This document shows, piece by piece, positions 45,725-54,240 of a stretch of 64,000 nt of DNA. The notes under the pieces are model-generated. The model saw only the letters and a program-made list of their open reading frames with translations, was not told the DNA's origin and ran no database searches. This stretch comes from Embleya scabrispora. GTDB lineage: Bacteria; Actinomycetota; Actinomycetes; Streptomycetales; Streptomycetaceae. Both the position numbers and the translations under genes were made by a program. Each line of letters begins with the position of its first letter. Positions within the stretch are counted from its first letter, which is position 1. The stretch lies in the NCBI RefSeq assembly GCF_002024165.1, contig NZ_MWQN01000001.1, forward strand, positions 2,955,365 through 3,019,364. Direction: 5' to 3'.

Positions 45725-45991
45725 TCAGTCGGTCCAGGTCATGCATTCTTCGCAGCGGTAGGCACGGGGCCCGGACTTGTATTCCACCTTGTCGGACCTT
45801 CGGTAGTACTTGCACGCGCGGTTCTTGCAGACCACCGGATGCCCGTCGACCGCGTCCAGGGGCAACGGCGCCGTCTCGTATGTACAGGGCGTCGGGGGCA
45901 ACTTCTTGTAGTAACCCCCCGTCGCCGGCAGCGCCATCGGGTCGAACGGGGCGTACGCGGCTCCGTCGGACACACCCTCGGATACGGCCAT
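45725..45991 (-). CDS. small hypothetical protein with two cysteine pairs
   Basis: This 88-aa protein has Cys residues in VVCKNRACKYY and YRCEECMTWTD (a C-x4-C and a C-x2-C pair), consistent with a small zinc ribbon. The rest is unrecognised. I chose the ATG at 45991 because GGGAGG lies 7 nt upstream; a GTG/ATG extension to 46015 lacks that. It stands alone between the repeat array and the next small gene. Confidence 0.65.
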   Translation of the reverse strand: MAVSEGVSDGAAYAPFDPMALPATGGYYKKLPPTPCTYETAPLPLDAVDGHPVVCKNRACKYYRRSDKVEYKSGPRAYRCEECMTWTD

Positions 45992-46091
45992 CCACACGCC
46001 TCCCGGAACTCCCACGCCTCTCGTGTCCTGGGGACGCTAGCCGAGAAACCGCCCCGGCACGGAGGCTTCGGGAGGGTTCACCCCGAAAGGT

Positions 46092-46376
46092 TCACGCCCG
46101 CTCGGGCCGGATCCAGTCCAACAGCCGCGCCGCATGCGCCCGCACCGGACACGGCGAGGGCACCCCGCACACACAGGTCCCCTCCCCCGTGGGCCGATGC
46201 CGCCCCAGGGTCCGGGCAACCACAAGCCGGTAGTCCGACAGCGCGTCCTCGGCCGACCGCGCCCCACGAGGCCGAGGCGCGCGCAACACCCGCGGCGCCG
46301 GTCGCGGCAGCCCCGCCGGCAGCGGGCGCTCCAGCCGCTCGATGTCCGTACGCTGCCTCGGAATACGCACTCGCAT
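46092..46376 (-). CDS. small hypothetical protein with Cys motif
   Basis: This ~94-aa Arg-rich protein has a C-terminal CVCGVPSPCPVRAHA motif that resembles small Streptomyces proteins of unknown role. It follows the MarR gene in the same direction by about 50 bp. I placed the start at the ATG at 46376 (MRVRIPRQ); other starts are possible. No function can be given. Confidence 0.55.
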   Translation of the reverse strand: MRVRIPRQRTDIERLERPLPAGLPRPAPRVLRAPRPRGARSAEDALSDYRLVVARTLGRHRPTGEGTCVCGVPSPCPVRAHAARLLDWIRPERA

Positions 46377-46425
46377 GTGCCCAGGTCCTCTTCTCGTCCG
46401 CCGGCCCGCCGCAGGCGAAACCGCA

Positions 46426-46980
46426 TCACTCCGTGTCGAGTCGCCCACCGGCGTCCGGCTGGGATTCCTCGACCCGCGCCAGCATCCCGCGCAACCCCGC
46501 GGCCAGCGCGTGCCGTTCGGCCGGACCCAGGTCCTGGAGCAGACCCGCCTCGAAGACCGCGGCCTCGCGGACCACCCGCAGCCACACGTCGCGCCCGGTA
46601 CCGGTCAGTTCGACGATCACCCGCACCCGGTTCTGCTCGTCGCGCGTCCGGGTGACCAGTTCCTCGGCGACCATCCGGTCCAGCCGGTGGGTCATCGCCG
46701 CGGGGGTCAGCCCGAGCCGGCGGGCCAGGTCGCCGGGGCTGAGCCGGTAGGGGCGGCCGACCAGGACCAGGGCCTTGAGCACCTCCCACTCGGCGTTGGT
46801 GATGCCGAGGGCGGTGAGCTGGCGACCGTAGGCCACGCTCATCCGGCGGTTGAGTTTGGACAGCGCGGCCACGATCGTCTCGACCTGCGGGTCCACCTCG
46901 GGGAATTCGCGCTGGAAGACGGCGAGGTATTCCTCGATGTCGCCTTCGTCCGGCGTCGCCTGCTCGGCCCCCTCTGTCAT
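46426..46980 (-). CDS. MarR family transcriptional regulator
   Basis: This 184-aa winged-helix regulator shows the MarR core: LGITNAEWEVLKALVLVG, then YRLSPGDLARRLGLTPAAMTHRLDRM (recognition helix) and the wing ELVTRTRDEQNRVRVIVELT. An acidic N-terminus of ~35 residues precedes it. It is divergent from an MFS exporter gene, and palindromic sites lie between them, so it probably represses that transporter and itself, with a ligand releasing it. Confidence 0.92.
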   Translation of the reverse strand: MTEGAEQATPDEGDIEEYLAVFQREFPEVDPQVETIVAALSKLNRRMSVAYGRQLTALGITNAEWEVLKALVLVGRPYRLSPGDLARRLGLTPAAMTHRLDRMVAEELVTRTRDEQNRVRVIVELTGTGRDVWLRVVREAAVFEAGLLQDLGPAERHALAAGLRGMLARVEESQPDAGGRLDTE

Positions 46981-47390
46981 GCGGGGAAGTATCCCATCTC
47001 CGCACCCCCGGTCCGTCGCGCGCGAACCCGGTCGGCGGTACGCGGTCGGCGCGGGCCGTCGGCGCGGGCCCGTGCCCGGTAATGCATTGGACGCGAACGC
47101 TATAGATCCGTATAGTTTAGCTCTGAAGTCTTCAGGCTTGAGGACTCGGACCATCGGATCAGGCACGGCGGCACCGCCGGCGCGGGCCCGGGACACCCCC
47201 GGCTGCCCCCGGCGCGCCCGCCTCGACGCGGACCAGGCGATCCCCCTCGCCGGACACGGGCATGCCCCCGTGCCGGCACGGGCCGGATCGGTTGCCCCGT
47301 CACGCCCCCGTACCGCCGAGACCCGCCTGCGGACCGATCCCCGCGGGCCGGAACGGCCGGCCCGCGCGACCGACAGTCGGGAGGTGTGTG
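46981..47390. promoter_or_regulatory. MarR/MFS divergent control region
   Basis: This 410-bp gap contains a short AT-rich patch with CTATAGATCCGTATAG (47100-47115) and the perfect odd palindrome CTGAAGTCTTCAG (47123-47135), both plausible operators for the MarR protein. The remainder is GC-rich without an obvious gene; GGGAGG precedes the transporter start. Confidence 0.6.
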
Positions 47391-48659
47391 GTGGCAACCC
47401 GGGGCGCTCTGCGTCGAATCCAGCTCGGTAACGCGCTCAGCGCGTTCGGCAGCGGCTTCACGGTGCCGTTCCTGTTCGTATACGTGACGCGGGTGCGAGA
47501 CCTGTCCGCCGGTCAGGCCGGACTGATGTTCAGCGTGCTCGCGGTCGCCGCGCTGTGCGTACTCCCGATGGTCGGTCCGGCGATCGACCGGCGCGGTCCG
47601 CGTCCGGTACTCGCACTCGGCGCGACGGTCGCCGCGCTCGGCTCGCTCACCCTGGGCCTGGCGCGCACCGGCATGTTCGTCATGCTCGGCGCCGCGCTGC
47701 TCGGTGCGGGCATCGCCGCGATCCAGCCCGCCCTGGCCACGATGATCGTGCGCCTGACGACGGCGCCGACCCGCGCCCGGGCGTTCGCGTTGCAGTTCAC
47801 CTTCAACAACCTGGGTCTGGGCATCGGCGGGCTGATCGGCGGGCTGATCGTCGACGAGCACCGGCCCGCCAGCTTCACCCTGCTGTTCGCCATCGAGACG
47901 GCGATGTTCCTGGTCCTCGGCGCGGTGTGCGGCACGGTCCGGCTGCCCGCGGTACCGGCGACGCCGGTCGGCACCACGCCGGGCTCGGGCTTTCGGCATC
48001 TGCTGCGCAACCGGGCGATGGTTCGGCTGTGCCTGGTGAGCGCGGTGATCTTCTTCACCTGCTACGGCCAGTTCGAGTCGGGCCTGACCGCCTTCGCGAC
48101 CGAGGTCAGCCGGATCTCGCCGCGCATGCTGGGCGTGGCGCTCGCGGCCAATACCGCGGTGATCGTGCTCGGTCAGCTGACCGTACTGCGCATCACCCAG
48201 CGCCGCCGCCGCAGCACGGTGATCGCGGCGACGGGCGTGGTCTGGCTGCTCGCCTGGATCGTGACGGCGGTGTCGGGCCTGGTACACGACAACTCGGTCG
48301 CCGCCGCGAGCACGATCGTGATCACCTTCGCCCTGCTGGGTGTGGGCGAATCGCTGCTGGCGCCGACCCTCGGCCCGATGGTCGCCGACCTGGCCCCGGC
48401 GCACCTGCTGGGCCAGTACAACGCGGCCCAGTCGCTGGTGAAGCAGTTGGCCATGGCGGCCGGCCCGGCCTTCGCGGGCGTGATGGTCGGCGCGGGCCTG
48501 TACGCCCCGTACCTGGCGGTGTTGATGGCCTGCTCGATCCTGATCACGGTGCTGGCGCTGCGCATGCGCCACAGCCTCAACCCCACCCAGAACGGCACGG
48601 TGGTCGCCGAGTCGACGCTCACCCGTCAGCCGGCCACCCCCCAGGCCCTCACGGCATAG
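47391..48659 (+). CDS. MFS transporter
   Basis: This 422-aa protein has twelve membrane spans of a major-facilitator drug-efflux type. The first span region is IQLGNALSAFGSGFTVPFLFV, and the loop 2-3 motif is GPAIDRRGPRPVLALG, the MFS signature. RAFALQFTFNNLGLGIGGLIGG fits span 5 (motif C-like). I chose the GTG at 47391, 6 nt after GGGAGG; a GTG one codon earlier is possible. The divergent MarR regulator suggests export of a toxic or signalling compound. Confidence 0.9.
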   Translation: MATRGALRRIQLGNALSAFGSGFTVPFLFVYVTRVRDLSAGQAGLMFSVLAVAALCVLPMVGPAIDRRGPRPVLALGATVAALGSLTLGLARTGMFVMLGAALLGAGIAAIQPALATMIVRLTTAPTRARAFALQFTFNNLGLGIGGLIGGLIVDEHRPASFTLLFAIETAMFLVLGAVCGTVRLPAVPATPVGTTPGSGFRHLLRNRAMVRLCLVSAVIFFTCYGQFESGLTAFATEVSRISPRMLGVALAANTAVIVLGQLTVLRITQRRRRSTVIAATGVVWLLAWIVTAVSGLVHDNSVAAASTIVITFALLGVGESLLAPTLGPMVADLAPAHLLGQYNAAQSLVKQLAMAAGPAFAGVMVGAGLYAPYLAVLMACSILITVLALRMRHSLNPTQNGTVVAESTLTRQPATPQALTA

Positions 48660-48669
48660 TCGCAGGGAC

Positions 48670-48697
48670 GCCGACCCGGCCCGCGAGCCGGGTCGGC
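48670..48697. terminator. hairpin between convergent MFS and HxlR genes
   Basis: GCCGACCCGGC (48670-48680) and GCCGGGTCGGC (48687-48697) pair perfectly around a 6-nt loop, between the convergent stops. Confidence 0.8.
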
Positions 48698-48701
48698 CGC
48701 G

Positions 48702-49094
48702 TCAGCCGGGTTCCCCGGGCTGCCCCGGACCGGCCGGGCCGGCCTCGGCGGTCGCGGCCCAGCGGCCGAGGGCGGCGAGTTGTTCGCGCAGCGAGCGGCC
48801 CAAGGGCGTCAGGGCGTACCGCACCCGGATCGGCGGGCCCGGGAACACCGTGCGATCGACGAACCCGTCGGCCTCCAGCGCGCGCAGCGTGCGGGTGAGC
48901 ATGCGTCGACTGACGTCCTCGATGGCGCGGTCCAGTTCGTTGAACCCGTGGCTGCCTTCGCCGAGGAGTCGTACGACCGCCGGGGTCCACTTGTCGCCGA
49001 TCCGGCGCAACACGGCCGTGACCGGGCAGGTTTCGTACCCCTCGGCGGTCACGACGGGGCGGGCCGGCGACGGTGGGACGGCGTCAGGGAACAC
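48702..49094 (-). CDS. HxlR family transcriptional regulator
   Basis: This 130-aa winged-helix protein has the HxlR pattern: CPVTAVLRRIGDKWTPAVVRLL near residue 23, FNELDRAIEDVSRRMLTRTLRALEADG as the recognition helix region, and VRYALTPLGRSLREQLAAL. The conserved Cys near the N-terminus suggests redox or electrophile sensing. It diverges from the MBL-fold hydrolase gene, a likely target. Confidence 0.9.
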   Translation of the reverse strand: MFPDAVPPSPARPVVTAEGYETCPVTAVLRRIGDKWTPAVVRLLGEGSHGFNELDRAIEDVSRRMLTRTLRALEADGFVDRTVFPGPPIRVRYALTPLGRSLREQLAALGRWAATAEAGPAGPGQPGEPG

Positions 49095-49141
49095 GAATGT
49101 GCCTTCTTCCGGGCTTGTGGCGGGGACCGCATGCTCAGCCT

Positions 49142-50086
49142 ATGCACTCGATCGAACTGGGCAACGTCTCGGTGACCCGCATCGAACACTTCGACAACCG
49201 GCCGCTCCCGCCGGCCGAGTTCTTCCCGGGAATCGACCCCGACCTGTGGCGCGCCAACCGCTCATGGCTCGCGCCGGATCACTGGGATCCGGAGGCGGAT
49301 CGTGTGCGCGTGGCGGTACACACCTGGCTGCTGCGCAGCGCCGGGCGCACGATCGTGGTCGACACCGGTCTGGGCGCGGGTGCGGGCCGACCCGGGATGC
49401 CCGAGGGCGCGCCGCTCCCGGCGGCACTGGCCTCCGTGGGAGTGCGCCCGGAGGACGTCGACCTGGTGATCTGTACGCACCTGCACGCCGATCACGTGGG
49501 GTGGAACACCCGGGTCACCGATGACGGGGAGTGGGTGCCCACGTTTCCACGTGCCCGGTATCTGTTCTCGCGGCCCGACCTCGACTTCTTCGATCCCGAC
49601 GGGCTCGTCGAATCCCCCGGGCGCAGTGCCGCCGTGTTCGCCGCCTCGATCGAGCCGATCCTGCGTGCGGGACAGGCCGAGATCTGGGACGACACATACA
49701 CGATCGACGAGGATCTGCGGCTCACGCTCGCCCCCGGCCACACTCCCGGCCTCGGCGTGCTCACGCTCACGTCGGGCGCGGACCGGGCGGTGTTCGTCGG
49801 CGACCTGCTGCACGGGCCGATCCAGATCCTCGAACCGCACGTGTCGAGTTGTTTCTGCCACGACCCGGCGGCGTCGGCGCGGTCGCGACACCGGGTGTTG
49901 GCATGGGCCGCCGACCACGCGGCGCTGGTGGTGCCGGCCCACTTCGGCGGGAGTCGGGCGGTGGAGGTCGCTCGCGAGGGCTCGCGGTTCACCGTGCGCA
50001 GGTGGGCGGGCTTCTCCGCCGGTTCGACGCCGGGTTCGGCGCGGGGAGCCGCACAGGGCACGGCCCGCGTGGTCCGAGAGCCCTGA
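49142..50086 (+). CDS. MBL fold metallo-hydrolase
   Basis: This 314-aa protein has the metallo-beta-lactamase motif THLHADHVG near residue 120, then APGHTPGLGV and VFVGDLLHGP. A late VPAHFGG provides the last metal His. The N-terminus IELGNVSVTRIEHFDNRPL is family-like. The closest group is probably lactonase/hydrolase-like MBL enzymes, and the substrate is unknown. The divergent HxlR regulator, 47 bp away, may control it. The start at the ATG at 49142 has no clear ribosome site. Confidence 0.88.
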   Translation: MHSIELGNVSVTRIEHFDNRPLPPAEFFPGIDPDLWRANRSWLAPDHWDPEADRVRVAVHTWLLRSAGRTIVVDTGLGAGAGRPGMPEGAPLPAALASVGVRPEDVDLVICTHLHADHVGWNTRVTDDGEWVPTFPRARYLFSRPDLDFFDPDGLVESPGRSAAVFAASIEPILRAGQAEIWDDTYTIDEDLRLTLAPGHTPGLGVLTLTSGADRAVFVGDLLHGPIQILEPHVSSCFCHDPAASARSRHRVLAWAADHAALVVPAHFGGSRAVEVAREGSRFTVRRWAGFSAGSTPGSARGAAQGTARVVREP

Positions 50087-50183
50087 CCGTGGTCGCTTCG
50101 CACATACGCCGACGCGGTGGCCCTCGCGACTCCCGCCCCCTTGATCCCCTCTCGGCGCGCGCCTAGCATGCGTGGACACGGAA

Positions 50184-50199
50184 CCTACCGACCGGTAGG
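50184..50199 (+). promoter_or_regulatory. TetR-type operator candidate upstream of the acyl-CoA dehydrogenase gene
   Basis: CCTACC and GGTAGG are perfect inverted arms around GACC (CCTACCGACCGGTAGG), about 50 bp before the ATG. Sites of this TACCGACCGGTA form are typical for TetR-family regulators of acyl-CoA metabolism in actinobacteria. Confidence 0.6.
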
Positions 50200-50249
50200 A
50201 ATGTCCGATCCGGGGCGAGCCGTCGCGCGACCGCATGGGGAGCAATCAG

Positions 50250-51395
50250 ATGAGGGACCGGCACCTCGACGCCGAGCACATCGCCTTTCGGGAGAGTGTT
50301 CGGGAGTTCTTTCAGCGGGAGGTCGTGCCCTTCCACGATCAGTGGGAGAAGGACGGGATCGTCGATCGCGCGCTCTGGCTGAAGGCCGGCAAGCAGGGGC
50401 TGCTCGGGATCGATGTGGACGAGCGCTTCGGCGGCGGTGGGGTGGCCGACTTCCGCTACCTGGCCATCGCGTCCGAGGAACTGACCCGGGTGGGCGCGTC
50501 GGGTGTGGGCTTCGGGCTGCACAACGAGGTGGTCGCGCCGTACCTGAACGACCTCGCCACCGACGAGCAGAAGCGGCGCTGGCTCCCGGGCTTCTGCTCG
50601 GGCGAGATCATCACCGCGATCGCCATGACCGAACCCGGCGCGGGCAGCGACCTCCAGGGAGTACGCACCACCGCGATCCGCGACGGCGACCACTACGTCC
50701 TCAACGGCGCCAAGACCTTCATCACCAACGGCATCCACGCCGACCTGGTGGTCGTGGTCGCCAAGACCGACCCCTCGGCCAAGGGCAGCAAGGGCATCAG
50801 TCTGATCGTGGTCGAGCGGGGTATGCCCGGCTTCGAACGCGGGCGCAACCTCGACAAGATCGGGATGAAGGCGCAGGACACCGCCGAATTGTTCTTCTCC
50901 GATGTCCGGGTGTCCGCGACCAACCTGCTCGGCGAGGAGAATCGCGGCTTCTACCACCTGATGCACAACCTGCCCCAGGAGCGGTTGGGCATCGCGTGCA
51001 GCGCGGTGGCGGGCGCCGAGCGGGTGTTCGCGCATACCCTCGAATACGTCAAGACCCGCACCGCGTTCGGCCGCACGATCGGCTCGTTCCAGAACACGCG
51101 GTTCGAACTGGCGGAGATGGACACCGAGTTGGACATCGCCCGGACCTACCTCGACGACTGCATCATGAAGCACGTCGCCGGCGAACTGGACGCGGTGGCG
51201 GCTTCGAAGGCCAAGTGGTGGACCACCGCGCTGCAGAGCCGCGTGGTCGACCGCTGCCTCCAACTGCACGGCGGCTACGGCTACATGCTCGAATACCCGG
51301 TCGCCAAGGCGTTCGTCGACACCCGCGTGCAGTCGATCTACGGCGGGACCAACGAGATCATGAAGGAGATCATCGGCCGTTCCCTCGGGATCTGA
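50250..51395 (+). CDS. acyl-CoA dehydrogenase
   Basis: This 381-aa flavoenzyme oxidises acyl-CoA to enoyl-CoA. Visible motifs are AMTEPGAGSDLQGVRT (FAD/substrate region), LNGAKTFITNG, RTAFGRTIGSFQNTRFELAEM and QLHGGYGYMLEYPVAKAF, then IYGGTNEIMKEIIGR near the C-terminus. I chose the ATG at 50250 because GGGGAG lies 7 nt before it; the in-frame ATG at 50235 would place that site inside the gene. The phosphotransferase gene follows 64 bp downstream, a common pairing. Confidence 0.93.
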   Translation: MRDRHLDAEHIAFRESVREFFQREVVPFHDQWEKDGIVDRALWLKAGKQGLLGIDVDERFGGGGVADFRYLAIASEELTRVGASGVGFGLHNEVVAPYLNDLATDEQKRRWLPGFCSGEIITAIAMTEPGAGSDLQGVRTTAIRDGDHYVLNGAKTFITNGIHADLVVVVAKTDPSAKGSKGISLIVVERGMPGFERGRNLDKIGMKAQDTAELFFSDVRVSATNLLGEENRGFYHLMHNLPQERLGIACSAVAGAERVFAHTLEYVKTRTAFGRTIGSFQNTRFELAEMDTELDIARTYLDDCIMKHVAGELDAVAASKAKWWTTALQSRVVDRCLQLHGGYGYMLEYPVAKAFVDTRVQSIYGGTNEIMKEIIGRSLGI

Positions 51396-51459
51396 CACAC
51401 CCCGGCCCGCCGGCCGCACCGCCCCGCCCCCGAGCAGCACCGAAGCGGAGAGTCCCACC

Positions 51460-52500
51460 ATGGCGCAGAGTTCCCCGTCCGAGGCGCTGCGCCCCGAGGC
51501 GATCACGACCTGGCTCGCGGAGCGTACGGCCGTGCGACCGCCGCTCGACTTCGAGCTGGTGCTCGGCGGGCGGTCCAACCTGACCTTCGTGGTCGCCGAC
51601 GCCGACGCGCGCCGGTGGGTGTTGCGGCGGCCTCCGCTCGGGCATGTGCTGGCCACCGCGCACGACATGGGCCGCGAGTACCGGATCCTGGCCGCGCTCG
51701 GGGAGGGGCGCACCGATGTGCCGGTGCCGCCGGTGCTCGGGTACTGCGCGGACGACGCGGTCAACGGCGCGCCGTTCTTCGTGATGGACTTCGTCGACGG
51801 GCACGTGATCCGCAGCGCCGAGGACGCGAACCGGCTGCTCACGCGGGAGGCCCGCCGCCGGGCGGGGGAACAACTGGCGGACGTGCTGGCCGCGATCCAC
51901 GCGGTGGACGTGGACGCGGTGGGCCTGGGCGGACTCGGCCGCCGCGAGGACTACATCGGCCGCCAACTGCGGCGCTGGCATCGCCAGTGGGAAGCCACCC
52001 GGGTGCCGGGGATCGACACGATCGACGAGGTGCATCGGGCGCTCGCCGCGTCCGTGCCGGAGCAGCAGGGCGCGACGATCGTGCACGGCGACTTCCGGTT
52101 GGACAACGTCATCCTGGGTCCGGACGGCACCGTGCGCGCGGTCCTCGACTGGGAGTTGTGCACGCTCGGCGACCCGCTCGCCGACGTGGGCACCACGCTC
52201 ATGTACTGGGTCGAGGCGGGCGAGGACGGCACACTGCTGCCGGCGGACGGCACCGCGAGCGAGGGGTTCGTCGACCGGGCCGCGTTCGCCGCGCGCTATG
52301 CGGCGGCCACCGGTCGGGACCTGAGCCACATCCGCTGGTACCAGGCGTTCGCGTGCTGGCGGCTGGCCTGCATCCTCGCCGGCGTGCTCGACCGCTACAC
52401 GGCCGGCGCGATGGGCGACCAGGACACATCCGGCCGCTTCACCCCCGACGGCCTGCGGGCCCTGGCGGAGCGGGCGAAGGAGATCCTGGCCGCCGCCTGA
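51460..52500 (+). CDS. phosphotransferase family protein (APH/ACAD10-like)
   Basis: This 346-aa kinase-fold protein has IVHGDFRLDNVIL (Brenner motif with catalytic Asp) and AVLDWELCTLGDPLADVG (metal-binding Asp). Its N-terminal GRSNLTFVVADADARRWVLRRPP is typical of the ACAD10/11-like family that phosphorylates hydroxyacyl-CoA. It follows an acyl-CoA dehydrogenase in the same direction, which supports a role in hydroxyacyl-CoA breakdown rather than antibiotic resistance. Confidence 0.9.
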   Translation: MAQSSPSEALRPEAITTWLAERTAVRPPLDFELVLGGRSNLTFVVADADARRWVLRRPPLGHVLATAHDMGREYRILAALGEGRTDVPVPPVLGYCADDAVNGAPFFVMDFVDGHVIRSAEDANRLLTREARRRAGEQLADVLAAIHAVDVDAVGLGGLGRREDYIGRQLRRWHRQWEATRVPGIDTIDEVHRALAASVPEQQGATIVHGDFRLDNVILGPDGTVRAVLDWELCTLGDPLADVGTTLMYWVEAGEDGTLLPADGTASEGFVDRAAFAARYAAATGRDLSHIRWYQAFACWRLACILAGVLDRYTAGAMGDQDTSGRFTPDGLRALAERAKEILAAA

Positions 52501-52738
52501 CCTGCCGAACACCGGACACCGGACGCCTGCGCCGGCGGAGGCCCGAGCCGGCCGGCGCCGTCGGTCCGCCCCGGGCCGTCCCCGACCCGCCCCGCCAACC
52601 GCCCGCGCGCCGACGTGCGCGTGTGTATCCTCCGTACCCACCCCGCCGTCCGGGTGGCATTCCGGCGTGGAAGTGAGCGCACGACGCCCCGGTGGTATGG
52701 GGCCCTCCACATCCGGTTCCGGTGGACGAGGAGGGCCC

Positions 52739-53191
52739 ATGACCGACGCTGAGCCGAAGGGCGTCGTGGTCGGCGTCGACGGATCGGAACCGTCACGGCG
52801 AGCGCTGGACTGGGCGATGACCGAGGCCGAACTGCGCGAACTGCCGCTCTACGTGGTGAGCGCGCAGCCCGCGACGCCCGGCTACGTGGTGATCGCGCCC
52901 GGCCCGCACTACCAGGAGGACCTGGAACGGGTGCTCACCGAACTGCGGATCCGGACCGAGGCCACGGTGAGCGAGGTGAACGGCGAGCGCGAACACACGT
53001 TTCGCGGCCGAACCGTGGTCCAGGTCCACGCGGGTACGGCGACCGAGGTACTGCTGGGCATGTCCGAACGGCACGAGTTGGTCGTGGTGGGCTCGCGCGG
53101 CTCCGGCGGATTCGCCCGCCTGCTGCTCGGCTCGGTCAGCACGGCGGTGGTACACCATGCCGCGTGCCCGGTCCTCGTGGTGCGCGGCTGA
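52739..53191 (+). CDS. universal stress protein
   Basis: This 150-aa single-domain Usp protein has VVVGVDGSEPSRRALDWA at its N-terminus and the ATP-binding motif GSRGSGGFARLLLGSVS near the C-terminus (G-x2-G-x9-G-S), followed by HHAACPVLVVRG. It is probably a nucleotide-binding stress protein. The ATG at 52739 follows GAGGAGGG. It stands alone; the 238 bp upstream have no clear gene. Confidence 0.92.
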   Translation: MTDAEPKGVVVGVDGSEPSRRALDWAMTEAELRELPLYVVSAQPATPGYVVIAPGPHYQEDLERVLTELRIRTEATVSEVNGEREHTFRGRTVVQVHAGTATEVLLGMSERHELVVVGSRGSGGFARLLLGSVSTAVVHHAACPVLVVRG

Positions 53192-53277
53192 GGCACTGTG
53201 CGGTCGGTGACGGTGGCGGCGGCGCCGAGCGGCGGTCCGGCCCGCACCACCAGGCGCCCGGACTGCGAGGCTCCGCC

Positions 53278-54021
53278 TCAACTCAGGAACAACGTGTCCA
53301 ACTCGTCCTGTGTGAACGGTTTTCCGGGCAGCGGCGAGGAATGTCCCGCATGCAGCCCGTCGAGCAGGATCTCCAGATAGCGACCGGCGATGGTCAACCG
53401 CTGTGGATGCGGCAGCCCCGACGGGGGCAACAGACACGACATCATCAGCGAGATGTCGGCGTCGGACACATCGGCCCGAAGCAGGCCGCCGGCCTTGGCC
53501 CGGTCGACCAACATGCCCACCGCGTCGTTGAGTTCGGCGCGCGAGGTGCTCATCTCCTCGGTGACCGGAACCCGCCCGCTGAGCGCGGGGAACAATCGGC
53601 CGGCACCCGAGCCGACCGCGCGACGTAAGTAGCGGGCCAGGGCGGACCACGCGTCGGGTTCCTCGTCCAGCGCGTTCACCGCCTCGGCCGTCAGCCGGTT
53701 GGTCTCGGCGATCATGATGCGCTGGACCAGTGCCTCCTTGCCGGTGAAGCGGCGGTAGATGGTGCCCACCCCCACGCCGGCGCGACGGGCTATCTCCTCC
53801 ATCGGAGCGTCGTAGCCCAACTCGCCGAACACCTCACGGGCGGCGCGCAGCACCTGCTCCAGATTGCGCCGGGCGTCGGTGCGCAGCTGTGGTGACGGCT
53901 CGGCCGGCCTGCTGCGCTGCGGTTTGCGTGCCGATGGAATCGTCGTTGTGTGCCGACCTCCGATGCCGTCGGCTCCGGTGTCCTGCATCTTGGTGGTCCG
54001 CGTGCGCGAAGCGCCGCTCAT
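53278..54021 (-). CDS. TetR family transcriptional regulator
   Basis: This 247-aa regulator has ~50 disordered N-terminal residues and then a TetR HTH: RNLEQVLRAAREVFGELGYDAPMEEIARRAGVGVGTIYRRF, read as helix 1 to helix 3. GKEALVQRIMIAE follows, then a helical ligand domain. The ATG at 54021 has GGGGGAGA upstream; an internal ATG (MQDTGADG) would shorten the tail. It is convergent with the Usp gene and divergent from the NDH-2 gene. Its target is unknown. Confidence 0.9.
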   Translation of the reverse strand: MSGASRTRTTKMQDTGADGIGGRHTTTIPSARKPQRSRPAEPSPQLRTDARRNLEQVLRAAREVFGELGYDAPMEEIARRAGVGVGTIYRRFTGKEALVQRIMIAETNRLTAEAVNALDEEPDAWSALARYLRRAVGSGAGRLFPALSGRVPVTEEMSTSRAELNDAVGMLVDRAKAGGLLRADVSDADISLMMSCLLPPSGLPHPQRLTIAGRYLEILLDGLHAGHSSPLPGKPFTQDELDTLFLS

Positions 54022-54240
54022 AGCGTCTCCCCCGGAAGGCAAGTGTGTCGATTCCCCCACCAGACCCCGCTTTGCCCAGGGCGTCGAGACTACCCGAACC
54101 GACCCCGCCCCAGAAGCGGAATCCGACAGCACGGTTGTGAAGATATCGCTGAACGCTGACGTCTCGTCACCACCAGTACGGACGGTGGAAACCCGTCGAA
54201 CACCTGGATGCGTCCCCCGGAAAAGGGCAGAGTGGGACGC

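Noticed and set aside
45175-46233. Long repetitive open frames across the 75-bp array on both strands
   Set aside because: The repeat length is divisible by three, so every frame without a stop in one unit stays open; no ribosome site or family match is seen.
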